Positions 34,074 to 42,533 of a stretch of 64,000 bases of DNA are shown one piece after another (positions within the stretch are counted from its first letter, which is position 1; every line of letters begins with the position of its first letter). Position numbers and translations under genes: made by a program. The DNA comes from JAHECQ01 sp963775125 (GTDB lineage Bacteria > Actinomycetota > Acidimicrobiia > Acidimicrobiales > SZUA-35): contig CAVZHQ010000005.1 of NCBI GenBank assembly GCA_963775125.1, positions 372,001 through 436,000 on the forward strand, given 5' to 3'. Below the pieces are notes generated by a model. The model had not been told where the DNA came from and did no database searches. It was given only the letters and a program-made list of their open reading frames with translations.

Positions 34074-35372
34074 GTGACCGCCACGCCACCTCTCGCCACC
34101 GGCGTGGCCTGGGACGCCGAGCAGCCCGACCATCGGCGCTACTCGATCGATCGCTACCTCGATCCAGCCATCGCCGCGCTCGAGTTCGAGCGCATGTGGC
34201 CCAGCGTGTGGCAGCTGGCGTGTTCGATCGACCACGTTCGCGCTCCCGGCGACTTCTTCGAGCACCGGTGCGGAGATCTGTCGGTGTTGATCGTTCGAGA
34301 TGATGACGGCGAGCTTCGAGCCTTCCAGAATGTGTGCCGGCACCGGGGCAATCTCCTGTGCCAAGGCGCAGGCCAGGGACTGGGTGAGATCCGGTGCGGT
34401 TTCCACAACTGGTCGTGGTCGCTGGCAGGCAGCCTGCGCGAGGTGCCGTCGCGTCGAGGATTCGGGGCGCTGCGTAACGAGGACCTTCCCCTTCTCGAGG
34501 CCCGAGTCGAGGTGTGGGGTCCGCTGGTGTTCGTCAACCTCGATCTTGACGCTCCACCGTTGCACGAGTGGCTCGAGGGGGTCCCGGATGACGTTGGGTG
34601 GGTCGGCATCGAGGACTTCGCTTGCTCGGTGACCACCACGACCCCGGTGAGCTGCAACTGGAAGATCGTCAGTGAGGGCTTCTCCGAGACCTATCACGTG
34701 CAGGGACTGCACCCGGAGATGATCGTCTCCTTCGACGATGTCCATGCGGCCCAACACCTGTGGGATCGCCATGCGGTCAGCTATCAGCTCTACGGGGTGC
34801 CAAGTCCGCGCCTCGGGTCGAGGGTCACCGACCTCGAGGTGTGGGACTCGTTCTGCATCACCCAGGGAAGACGGTTGGGTTTGAAGGCCGATCGGACGGT
34901 ACCGATGCCCGATCATGAGGGCTCGGCCTTCCAGCTGCTTGCCAACGCCATTCGGACCCATCAAGCCAACAGCGGGGTCGACCTCGATCGCTTCGACGAC
35001 CATGACATCCTGGGGCTCCGCCAGTACAACCTGTTCCCCAACACCACCGTCCTCGTCAGCGCCGACTCGTTCAACGTGTTGGTGGCACGTCCGAGCCGAG
35101 TGGTCGATCAGGCCGAGTTGTTCACCCTCCATTTCGATCGTCTCCCGGCCGGCGCACCGCGGGCGCATCGACCCAAGGACGTCAACAACCCGCTCGACGC
35201 CGAGCGACTCGGTCTGGTCTTCAACCAGGACGTTCGCATCATGGCGTCCCTGCAGCGGGGCATGCGCCAGCCCGGATTCACCGAGACGATCGTGTCCAGC
35301 GAGGAACGCCGCATCATCAACAGTCATCGGGTGATGGCGACTTACCTCGATGACAACCAAGCGCCGAGGTGA
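34074..35372 (+). CDS. Rieske non-heme iron aromatic-ring or related oxygenase, alpha subunit
   Basis: The start is taken as GTG 34074. The Rieske [2Fe-2S] site is CRHRGNLLCQ (Cys88, His90) and RCGFHNWSW (Cys108, His111). The mononuclear iron site is NWKIVSEGFSETYHVQGLHPE with His208 and His213. Such oxygenases hydroxylate or demethylate aromatic, steroid or amine substrates and need separate ferredoxin and reductase partners, which are not adjacent. The last 31 bp overlap the end of the convergent esterase gene. Substrate unknown. Confidence 0.92.
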   Translation: MTATPPLATGVAWDAEQPDHRRYSIDRYLDPAIAALEFERMWPSVWQLACSIDHVRAPGDFFEHRCGDLSVLIVRDDDGELRAFQNVCRHRGNLLCQGAGQGLGEIRCGFHNWSWSLAGSLREVPSRRGFGALRNEDLPLLEARVEVWGPLVFVNLDLDAPPLHEWLEGVPDDVGWVGIEDFACSVTTTTPVSCNWKIVSEGFSETYHVQGLHPEMIVSFDDVHAAQHLWDRHAVSYQLYGVPSPRLGSRVTDLEVWDSFCITQGRRLGLKADRTVPMPDHEGSAFQLLANAIRTHQANSGVDLDRFDDHDILGLRQYNLFPNTTVLVSADSFNVLVARPSRVVDQAELFTLHFDRLPAGAPRAHRPKDVNNPLDAERLGLVFNQDVRIMASLQRGMRQPGFTETIVSSEERRIINSHRVMATYLDDNQAPR

Positions 35373-35974
35373 ACCAGCTCGTCGAGGCAGATGTCGTGCG
35401 CAATCGGGTACTGGTGGGACTCGACATCGACGCCGCCCTCACGGAACATCGACAGAGTCTGATCCAGTCGGTCGGTGCCGAGGAACGGATCGTTGTCGCC
35501 GTGACCGACGAAGACAGGCACCTGCTGATTGGCAGCGACGTCCCAGTCGATCAGGTGTGGTTCCAGCACGAATCCTGACAGGCAGACCACCCCGGCGAGG
35601 GGTGACGCCCCGGCCCGGAAACCGAGCGCCAATGCCAGCGCGGCTCCTTGGGAGAACCCACCGACGACGGCCTGCGAGCGATCCATCCCTCGCTCGGCGC
35701 ACAGCTGGTCAATGGCGCGGTCGAGCGCCGTCAACGAACCCGGTAACAGGCTGTAGTCGAACTCGAACGTGTCGAGATCGAGGTCCCACCAAGCGGCGCC
35801 ATCGTTCGGGATGTGCAAGGGGCCACGAGGAGCGGCTACCAGGAACCGGGCCGCAGGATCGACGAGGGGCCCGTAGGAGGCCAGGTGGAACTCATTGGCG
35901 CTGTAGCCATGGATCAGGAAGAGGAGCCGTGTGGGTTCGCCCCGGCCGTCAATCGTGTACACCTTGAGCTGCAT
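35342..35974 (-). CDS. Phospholipase/carboxylesterase-family alpha/beta hydrolase
   Basis: The 210-residue protein has the serine nucleophile in GGFSQGAALAL, Asp in GHGDNDPFLG and His in PIAHDICLDE, with oxyanion region IHGYSANEFHL. It is related to YpfH/acyl-protein thioesterase. Substrates may include acyl esters, but the actual one is unknown. Its end overlaps the Rieske gene by 31 bp on the opposite strand. The start is ATG 35974. Confidence 0.9.
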   Translation of the reverse strand: MQLKVYTIDGRGEPTRLLFLIHGYSANEFHLASYGPLVDPAARFLVAAPRGPLHIPNDGAAWWDLDLDTFEFDYSLLPGSLTALDRAIDQLCAERGMDRSQAVVGGFSQGAALALALGFRAGASPLAGVVCLSGFVLEPHLIDWDVAANQQVPVFVGHGDNDPFLGTDRLDQTLSMFREGGVDVESHQYPIAHDICLDELVHLGAWLSSR

Positions 35975-35984
35975 GGGCCCGACG

Positions 35985-38414
35985 CTAGCGGCCGGCGCTC
36001 GAACTCTCCTGATCAGTGGTGACGGGGACCCAGACCAGGACCCAGTCGGCGATGGAGATGTCGGTCTTCTCCAAGGCGACGTCGAGCGTCTCGATGGCCT
36101 GGGCCTTGGCCGTCCACTCGTCGTCGATCTCGATCAGTGCGTCCTGGAGCTGGTGCTCCAACTGCTCGAGTTCGTCGAACTTCTCTGCGACCCGGTTCTG
36201 CGCCGAGTCGAGTCGGGCTCCGGCCGACTGCGCTTCGCGCCTGCCTCCGGCCGCTCGGCGCGCGGCTGTTGCCATGCTCTTGGCCCGTCGCCGGCCGCCG
36301 AGCAACCCGCCCAACAGGCTGGTGCCCAGGTCGACGAGGTTCTGCGTGCGCCGTCCTTCGTGCTGGGTCTCGAGCTCGTTCACCCGGTCTTCGGCTTTGG
36401 ACAACGCGTCGTCGATGCGCGCCCGTTGCGTCTCGAGCTTGGCCCGGATCTTCTCGGCCGCGGCGTCTTCCTGTTCGTCGGCGGCGAATTGGCAGCGGAT
36501 GGCGAACGCTTCGGGGGTCTCGCCGGGCCGGGACCACAACTTGAGGTGGGGGTTGGTGAGAAGATCCAGCGACCGTTCGGCGTAGAGCCGGTCCTTCAAC
36601 GACGATTGCGCGGCCTTCAGCGCAGCTTTCGTGATGCTGAACTGGGGCGACACGTAGCGACCGTTCGGCGGGGCCTCGAGCCCGAAGTCGCGGTCGTCGA
36701 AGTCGACGGCGATGGCGCCCCCGACGTCGACCTTGTCGCCGGTGAGGGGAAGCACCGCCTCCCACTCCTCGATGTGGCGCAGGTCGGCCGTGGTGTCGTC
36801 GAACAACAGGTTCACCCGCGCCGCCAGCATGGGCACGAGTCGGGTGCCCTCCGGGTTGGCCCCGACGAGGTGCGCCCACGGAGCGGCGGGGTGCAGGTGT
36901 CGCACGAGCAGATCGTCGGGCATCGATGGAGGGATGTTGGATTCGTCAGATGCCGCGGGCGGCGCAGGTTCGGATGGAGCAGCGTCGGGCCCGCCAGTGG
37001 CCGGGGGCGCAGCGGCAGCGATCGAGGCCCGGTGCGGTGCCATGAGCTGTGAGATGCGCTCCCGGGTCATGGGCCCGGCGAGGTAGCTGAGTGCCCAACG
37101 GCTGGCGAAGAGCGGAAGCTCCGATGTCTTGGCGGTCCGCAGGACGAACTGTCGCTTGGCCAACCCACTGATGACCCGCTCGACCTCGGCGACGTCGACC
37201 CCACCGTCCGCGCTTCGGAGTCCGTCGACCAGACGGTTCTTGTCCTGCTCGGTCTGCAGCCGCCCGATCATCCACGTCCCGGCGTTGCCGATGGCCTTGT
37301 AGTCCAGATCGACCGGGTTCTGGGTGGACAACACCAGACCGACGCCGAAGGCCCGGGCCTGCTTGAGCAGCGTGAGAATGGGCTTCTTCGGAGCGGGATT
37401 GCCCAGTGGGGGCGCAAGCCCCATGACCTCATCGATGTAGATCAAGGCCCTCAGCTCGCTGGTGCCCGGCTGAGAACGCATCCAGCTGATGACCCGGCTG
37501 AGGACGAGGGTGATGGCGAAGTGTCGCTCGGGCTCGTCGAGATGCGACAACGAAATGACCGCGGCGCGCGGCGTCCCGGTCGAATCCCACAGCATCGATT
37601 CGATGTCGAGCGGTTCGCCTTCGGCCCAGGCCGCGAAGCTCGAGGAGGCCAAGAGCCCGTTGAGCCGCAGGACCAACGTTTGGCGGTCGGAGGCGGGGAA
37701 GAACGTTTCGAGATCGAGCACACCGAGTTTGCGGATGGGCGGGTCGAGAATTTGGCCGAGCAACGTGGGCAGGTCGAGGTCGGTGTCGGCCTCCCAGGCC
37801 CGCATGATCAGATTGGAAAGCAGGATGTGCTCACGGCCCGAAAGCGGGTCACTCTCCACGCCCACCAAGCCGAGTAACCCGCCAACGGTTGCGTCCGCTT
37901 CGTCCTGGCGAACCGAGATGTCATCGGACACCGGCTTGGTCAATCGGCCCAGCGCATTGACGGGAATTCCGGCATTGGAGCCCGGCGTATAGATGACCGG
38001 TCGGGCCGCCTGCTGCAACTGGGCGACGTCGGTTCCGTCGAGGCCCCAGGATGCCAAACCGCTGCGCCAGTTCTCGGCCGTCTTCGCCGCCAGTTCACCC
38101 AGCGTCGTTTGTTCGACCCGCGCAGTGCCCTCGTCGATCCACGGCTCGAAATCGGATGGGGCGAAATTGGGGAACGTCAGTGCAAGGTTGCCGAGGTCGC
38201 CTTTGGGGTCGATGGCCAGAACCGGAATGCCACTCAGTAGGGCCTCTTCCAACAGCACGAGGCCGAGGCCGGTCTTGCCCGACCCGGTCATGCCGACGAT
38301 GACGCCGTGGGTGGTGAAATCGGCGCTGTTCAACAGGACGGGCTCCCCCGATCGTTCACCGGATTGCGGTGCGATGCGTTCGCCGACGAAGAGCGTTCCG
38401 AGGGGTCGTTCCAT
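35985..38414 (-). CDS. HerA/FtsK-like ATPase (DUF853-like helicase) with coiled coil
   Basis: This 809-residue protein has Walker A GMTGSGKTGLGLVL at residues 41-48 and a Walker B ALIYIDEVMGL near residue 325, then LSTQNPVDLDYKAIGNAGTW, which is typical of the HerA/VirB4-type AAA family. The region around residues 460-510 is Pro/Ala-rich. Residues about 620-790 are long coiled coils. It resembles the DUF853 / helicase HerA-like bacterial proteins with roles in DNA processing or translocation that are not settled. It follows the esterase gene on the same strand and starts 107 bp before the divergent 38521 gene. Confidence 0.87.
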   Translation of the reverse strand: MERPLGTLFVGERIAPQSGERSGEPVLLNSADFTTHGVIVGMTGSGKTGLGLVLLEEALLSGIPVLAIDPKGDLGNLALTFPNFAPSDFEPWIDEGTARVEQTTLGELAAKTAENWRSGLASWGLDGTDVAQLQQAARPVIYTPGSNAGIPVNALGRLTKPVSDDISVRQDEADATVGGLLGLVGVESDPLSGREHILLSNLIMRAWEADTDLDLPTLLGQILDPPIRKLGVLDLETFFPASDRQTLVLRLNGLLASSSFAAWAEGEPLDIESMLWDSTGTPRAAVISLSHLDEPERHFAITLVLSRVISWMRSQPGTSELRALIYIDEVMGLAPPLGNPAPKKPILTLLKQARAFGVGLVLSTQNPVDLDYKAIGNAGTWMIGRLQTEQDKNRLVDGLRSADGGVDVAEVERVISGLAKRQFVLRTAKTSELPLFASRWALSYLAGPMTRERISQLMAPHRASIAAAAPPATGGPDAAPSEPAPPAASDESNIPPSMPDDLLVRHLHPAAPWAHLVGANPEGTRLVPMLAARVNLLFDDTTADLRHIEEWEAVLPLTGDKVDVGGAIAVDFDDRDFGLEAPPNGRYVSPQFSITKAALKAAQSSLKDRLYAERSLDLLTNPHLKLWSRPGETPEAFAIRCQFAADEQEDAAAEKIRAKLETQRARIDDALSKAEDRVNELETQHEGRRTQNLVDLGTSLLGGLLGGRRRAKSMATAARRAAGGRREAQSAGARLDSAQNRVAEKFDELEQLEHQLQDALIEIDDEWTAKAQAIETLDVALEKTDISIADWVLVWVPVTTDQESSSAGR

Positions 38415-38520
38415 CCCGAGAGGTTGGCACGCGATTCATCGCATCGCACCGACCGAGACCAAAAGAAGGCAGACTGTGGCTGGTGATGCCCCCTGTGGCG
38501 TCTATGAACAAGGAGCAGCT

Positions 38521-38832
38521 ATGGGAATCCTCGACAAACTCAAGGGAATGTTGGGCGGCGCATCGAAGACGGCCGAAAGCAAACTCGGCCCGTTGGCCGA
38601 GAAGGCTGAAGCAGCGCTCGGTGACGTGGCTGGAAAGGCCGGCGAATTGCGTCACACCGTTGGCGACGCCATGGAAGGCGCCGTCGACAAGGCCCGTGAC
38701 GCCGCCGACAAGGTGAGCGACATGGTCGGCGACAAGGTCGGCAGCAAAGGCGCCGACGCCGTCGATCAGGCAGCCGACAAGGCCGCAGATGTGGCTTCCG
38801 ACGCGGTCGACAAGGTCGACCCACCCGCCTGA
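38521..38832 (+). CDS. Small amphipathic helical repeat protein, 103 aa
   Basis: ATG 38521 opens a 103-residue protein made of helical repeats rich in Ala, Asp and Lys: MGILDKLKGMLGGASKTAE, then EKAEAALGDVAGKAGELRHT, DKARDAADKVSDMVGDKVG and DQAADKAADVASDAVDKVD. The pattern is like the LEA/apolipoprotein type and like actinobacterial MT0933-type small proteins. No transmembrane segment. A protective or membrane-associating role is possible. Longer starts upstream are less likely because this one opens the repeat. Confidence 0.72.
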   Translation: MGILDKLKGMLGGASKTAESKLGPLAEKAEAALGDVAGKAGELRHTVGDAMEGAVDKARDAADKVSDMVGDKVGSKGADAVDQAADKAADVASDAVDKVDPPA

Positions 38833-38873
38833 ACCTGTCGCATCACTGGTTTCGCCACGGCGGTGGCGTTTGA

Positions 38874-39590
38874 TCAGTTGCCCTGCCCCTTGAGCAACAT
38901 GCGCAGATGATCAGCCAGGGAGTCGAGCGACTCCCTGGCGTTCAGTCCGCTGGTGTTGGGCATCAGGTACACCGGCGTCTCGCCAAGCGCCGCGCTCTGC
39001 CATCCTGCCTCGGCCGAGCGGTCAAGCCCCTGACGCCAGCCGGTCAGCCCGACCATGAGGATCGACGCGGGACGTAGCCAACGGACGAGCCGTTCGAGTC
39101 GCACGACTCCCGACCGGAATTCCGAAGCGGTCACTTCGTCGGCCCGGCGGGTGGTGCGCTTCACCAGATCGGTGAAGCCGACGCGGTTCGCGGTCAGTGC
39201 TTCGTACTGGTCACGATCTCGTTGCACGAGGCCCGCATGAAGGGCTGCCGGCCAGAATCGATTGCCGTTGCGGGAGAAGGGGATTCCCGCTGTGGCCGCA
39301 TGAGGACTGGGGTTCAACCCACACACCAGCACCTTCATGCCGGCCGACACCACATCGGGAAGGGTGTTGAGTCGCACCAGGTTGCCGTTGTCGAGTGAGA
39401 AGCCCGCGCCTTCGAGGATCATGTCGAAGGACACCGGCAACGCTCCCGACATCGTGAACCGCACGGTGTCGCCGACCGGTAGAGCACGGTGAAGGCGAGC
39501 CAACCACAGCGGTAGCTGGGTGGCATCGAGCGTCGATTCCCGGCGAAGTCCTGCTGCTTCGCTGATGGCGGCGACCGAGACGTCAGCCAT
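38874..39590 (-). CDS. mug: G/U mismatch-specific DNA glycosylase (Mug/TDG family)
   Basis: Mug removes uracil or thymine mispaired with guanine. The sequence has VCGLNPSPHAATAGIPFSRN (the family GLNPG catalytic motif; Asn is key) followed by GNRFWPAALHAG, and the second motif PNTSGLNARESL replaces the usual MPNPSGLNA. ATG 39590 gives 238 residues; TTG at 39593 directly precedes it. The N-terminal 75 residues are an extension that is absent from E. coli Mug. It is convergent with the 38521 gene. Confidence 0.9.
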   Translation of the reverse strand: MADVSVAAISEAAGLRRESTLDATQLPLWLARLHRALPVGDTVRFTMSGALPVSFDMILEGAGFSLDNGNLVRLNTLPDVVSAGMKVLVCGLNPSPHAATAGIPFSRNGNRFWPAALHAGLVQRDRDQYEALTANRVGFTDLVKRTTRRADEVTASEFRSGVVRLERLVRWLRPASILMVGLTGWRQGLDRSAEAGWQSAALGETPVYLMPNTSGLNARESLDSLADHLRMLLKGQGN

Positions 39591-39595
39591 CAAGT

Positions 39596-39655
39596 TTGGT
39601 CGCGACGCAGTGTCTTGGTCGCGACGCGGTGTTTGGTGCGACGCGGTGGGTCGGG
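39596..39655. repeat. Imperfect tandem repeat ahead of mug
   Basis: Three units around TTGGTCGCGACGC(A/G)GTGTC repeat next to one another, some with small losses, just upstream of the mug start. Confidence 0.75.
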
Positions 39656-39758
39656 AAACGCTGGGTCGGATGGCGGGTCGGTCTCGTGCCGCAAGCGCCC
39701 CATCCTAGGGGCTGAACGCCGAGCCACGCGGCATCGAGGCCCGGGGTAGACTCGGCCC

Positions 39759-40016
39759 ATGCAGCAGCCGATCGAGGGTACCGAGGTCACCATTCCCGAG
39801 AACGAGCCCGGTATCGCCCAAACCGCATCCGAGCCCAACACCTCCGAGTCGAACACCTCCGTGACGACGACCTCACTGGCGACCACCTCACTGAAGGGTG
39901 CGCTGGCGCTCATCGACCAAGGCCTCGGTGGTCTCACCGATCGCCAGCTGGTGTCGGCCTCCGAGGTCACCGATCTTCTCCTCGACGTTCGCTCGCTCCT
40001 CGTCGCCCCTGCCTGA
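39759..40016 (+). CDS. Small uncharacterised protein, 85 aa
   Basis: This frame begins with ATG 39759 and ends with a conserved-looking helical region ALALIDQGLGGLTDRQLVSA followed by SEVTDLLLDVRSLLV. The first half is a low-complexity Thr/Ser/Glu region with repeated (T)TTSLAT. I recognise no family. It has the GC-rich third positions of its neighbours, which supports it as a gene. Confidence 0.6.
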   Translation: MQQPIEGTEVTIPENEPGIAQTASEPNTSESNTSVTTTSLATTSLKGALALIDQGLGGLTDRQLVSASEVTDLLLDVRSLLVAPA

Positions 40017-40021
40017 ACGAG

Positions 40022-40083
40022 TTTCGACGCAGCCTGATTTTCAACGCAGCCTGGTTTTCAAAGCAGCCTGATTTTCAACGCAG
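40022..40083. repeat. 17-18 bp tandem repeat at the end of the PAP2 gene
   Basis: Units of TTTTCAACGCAGCCTGA and close variants repeat about four times (GTTTCGACGCAGCCTGA, TTTTCAACGCAGCCTGG, TTTTCAAAGCAGCCTGA, TTTTCAACGCAGTGG). The final unit supplies the stop codon of the PAP2 gene on the other strand. Confidence 0.85.
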
Positions 40084-40608
40084 TGGAACGAGTCGCTTGG
40101 CTACCAGGCCGATGACCGTGCCGACCGCAGCGCCGGCCAGGACATCCGAGGCGTGGTGCATGCGGGTGTAGATCCGGCTGCCGGCCACCAATCCGGCCGC
40201 AGTGAACCAAACCGGCTTCAGCAACGGCACCGCGTCGCTCAACATGATGGCCGCCACCGCGCCCGAGCTGGCGTGCCCACTCGGGAAGCTGGCGGTCCTG
40301 GGCCGGCGGACCTGTAATGACGCGACGTCCTCCCACCCGGCGGGCCGCTCGCGCTTGAACAGCGGCTTGATGGCACCGTTCACCAACGCCGACTCGACGC
40401 CCAACGTGACCGCCATGCGAACGGCGTGCAGCTCGCGGTCGGGGCGGACCAGCGCAACGGCCACGTTGAGCAGATGCCAGCCGACCGAGTAGTCGGCCAA
40501 CTCGCTGGCGACGTACGCGGCCCGGTCGCTCGCCGTTCGTCCGCGCAGCGGCTCGAACAGTCGATCGACCAGGCCGTCGAAGGCGTCGACGATGGCCGGC
40601 GCTCTCAC
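40075..40608 (-). CDS. PAP2-family phosphatase (membrane)
   Basis: GTG 40608 gives 177 residues with all three phosphatase motifs: KRERPAGW, SFPSGHASSG, and SRIYTRMHHASDVLAG. The catalytic His pair and Arg are present, so it is probably an active lipid phosphatase (undecaprenyl-PP or phosphatidic acid type). Several membrane segments are visible (LLNVAVALV, AAIMLSDAVPLL, AGAAVGTVIGLV). It follows the SDR gene closely on the same strand. Start codon choice is not certain because the frame is open further upstream. Confidence 0.87.
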   Translation of the reverse strand: MRAPAIVDAFDGLVDRLFEPLRGRTASDRAAYVASELADYSVGWHLLNVAVALVRPDRELHAVRMAVTLGVESALVNGAIKPLFKRERPAGWEDVASLQVRRPRTASFPSGHASSGAVAAIMLSDAVPLLKPVWFTAAGLVAGSRIYTRMHHASDVLAGAAVGTVIGLVAKRLVPLR

Positions 40609-40639
40609 GCCCCGAGACCCCGAGCCGACGCCCGACCGC

Positions 40640-41548
40640 TCATTGCTGTGCGGCCTTCCACTGTTGGATGAGCTTCGCGAACTCGTCGGCCGGGCTGTTG
40701 GGGACGATGTAGCCGGTCTCGTCGTTGATGGCGTCCCAGTCGTCTCGGACGGACTCGACGCTGATGTCGGTTCCCCGGTGGGTCCCTTGCGTGAGGCCGA
40801 TGAAGAAGCGGGCGACGGTGCCACCGGCAGCGCTGTAGATGCCGCCGGTCGTGTCGCAGTCCTGGTGGGCGAGCCACACGACGAGCGGCGTGACCAGGCG
40901 TGGTTCGAGGGTGTCGGCCATGGGGCCGAGGAGGTCTTCGGTCATACGTGTGCGAGCGGCCGGGGCGATGGCGTTTGCCTTGATGTTGTACTTCGCGCCT
41001 TCGGCTGCGAGCACGCGGGTGAAGCCGACCAGGCCCATCTTGGCTGCGCCGTAGTTGGTCTGGCCGAAGTTGCCGAGGATGCCCGACGCTGACGACGTGT
41101 TGATGACCCGGCCGTACCCCTGCTCGCGGAAGTGCACCCACGCTGGACGGGTGACGTAGAACGCTCCCTTGAGGTGCACGTCGACGACCGGGCTGAGGAG
41201 ATCGTCGGTCATGTTGTGGAATGTCTTGTCCCGCAAGATGCCGGCGTTGTTGACCACGACGTCGACCTGACCGAAGGCGTCGATGGCGGTCTGCACGATG
41301 GCAGCGCCACCCTTCTCCGTGGCGACGGTGTCGCCATTGGCAACGGCCTCGCCGCCCAGGGCGGCGATCTCGGCCACGACGGACTCGGCCGCGCTGAGCG
41401 AGCCGCCGGTGCCATCGATCGCACCGCCGAGGTCGTTGACGACGACCCGTGCGCCGCGGCGGGCGAACTCGAGGGCGTGCTCACGCCCCAAACCGTTCCC
41501 GCCGCCGGTGATGATCGCTACTTTGCCGTCAAACCCCAGTTCGGCCAT
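40640..41548 (-). CDS. Short-chain dehydrogenase, 3-hydroxyacyl-CoA/17beta-HSD type
   Basis: The 302-residue SDR starts at ATG 41548 (MAELGFDGKVAIITGGGNGL). It has the NAD-binding TGGGNGLGREHAL, NNAGILRDK, and the catalytic NYGAAKMGLVG. Its C-terminal extra segment and close match to the first domain of the Fox2/MFE-2 multifunctional enzyme suggest a role in beta-oxidation of long-chain or steroid acyl-CoA. The second SDR at 51935 is a paralogue. It diverges from the enoyl-CoA hydratase gene. Confidence 0.9.
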   Translation of the reverse strand: MAELGFDGKVAIITGGGNGLGREHALEFARRGARVVVNDLGGAIDGTGGSLSAAESVVAEIAALGGEAVANGDTVATEKGGAAIVQTAIDAFGQVDVVVNNAGILRDKTFHNMTDDLLSPVVDVHLKGAFYVTRPAWVHFREQGYGRVINTSSASGILGNFGQTNYGAAKMGLVGFTRVLAAEGAKYNIKANAIAPAARTRMTEDLLGPMADTLEPRLVTPLVVWLAHQDCDTTGGIYSAAGGTVARFFIGLTQGTHRGTDISVESVRDDWDAINDETGYIVPNSPADEFAKLIQQWKAAQQ

Positions 41549-41703
41549 GGCCTGCTCCTTGTCGTTGGTCTGGTCGTGGTGATCTCTGTCTCGCCGGAGT
41601 CGGCGAACGGCGTCGAGCATAGGGGCCGCGCTGGGCGACCGGTCCACGTTCGACGTGTACCGGGCGACCGAGTACTTTTCGAACCAGTCGAGAAGGGGAA
41701 CCC

Positions 41704-42501
41704 ATGAGCGAGCAATCAGACGTCGTCCTGTACGAGGTGAAAGACCACGTAGCAATCATCACCCTCAACCGGCCCGAGCGGCTCAACGCCTGGACCGGGG
41801 CCATGGGCGCCGCGTACTTCGCCTCGCTCGACCGAGCCGAGGCCGACCCCGACGTGCGGGTCATCGTGGTCACCGGTGCCGGCCGCGGTTTCTGCTCCGG
41901 CGCCGACATGGACATGCTCCAAGGCATTGGTAGCGGCGCCAGCGACCCCAACGCCACGGTCGAGCGTCGGGACGCCACCTACGCCATGGGCGTCGGCAAG
42001 CTCATCATCGCCGCCGTCAACGGCTCGTGCGCCGGCCTCGGCTTCGTGCACGCCCTCGCCTGCGACCTCCGCTTCGCGGCAGCAGGCGCAAAGTTCACCA
42101 CCGCATTCTCCCGTCGGGGACTCATCGCCGAGCACGGCGTCTCGTGGACCCTTCCTCGTTTGGCCGGACAGGCCGTGGCCATGGACCTTCTCGTCAGCGG
42201 ACGGGTGTTCCTGGCCGAGGAGGCACTGGAGATGGGCGTCGTCAACAAGGTGTTCCCCGTCGAAGACCTCATGGCTCAGACGTTGGCCTACGCCCGTGAG
42301 GTGGCCGAGAACGTGGCGCCCGTCTCGATCTCGGTCATCAAGCATCAGGTCTACAACCACCCCGGTGCCAGCCTGGCCGACGCCATGGCCGACTCGAACA
42401 AGGTCATGGTCGAGTCGCTCAAGCGGTCTGACTTCAAGGAAGGTGTGGCCAGCTTCCTCGAGAAGCGCCCGCCGGCGTTCACGCCGTACACCGGCAAGTA
42501 A
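41704..42501 (+). CDS. Enoyl-CoA hydratase/isomerase family protein
   Basis: This 265-residue crotonase-family enzyme hydrates enoyl-CoA or acts in a related step. The oxyanion-hole strands are GRGFCSGADMDML and NGSCAGLGFVHA, and a candidate catalytic Glu lies in GLIAEHGVSWTLPR. AAGGGGAACCC lies just ahead of ATG 41704. It diverges from the SDR at 40640 across 155 bp and ends 32 bp from the convergent selenoprotein gene. A place in acyl-CoA degradation with the adjacent SDR and FadD is likely. Confidence 0.92.
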   Translation: MSEQSDVVLYEVKDHVAIITLNRPERLNAWTGAMGAAYFASLDRAEADPDVRVIVVTGAGRGFCSGADMDMLQGIGSGASDPNATVERRDATYAMGVGKLIIAAVNGSCAGLGFVHALACDLRFAAAGAKFTTAFSRRGLIAEHGVSWTLPRLAGQAVAMDLLVSGRVFLAEEALEMGVVNKVFPVEDLMAQTLAYAREVAENVAPVSISVIKHQVYNHPGASLADAMADSNKVMVESLKRSDFKEGVASFLEKRPPAFTPYTGK

Positions 42502-42533
42502 CCGCCGCCGGCGGTGCCGTTACGGTGTGCCCG

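Noticed and set aside
42502..42533. Possible terminator CCGCCGCCGGCGG between the hydratase and selenoprotein genes
   Set aside because: The stem is short and built from common GC repeats with no T tract; not enough to call.
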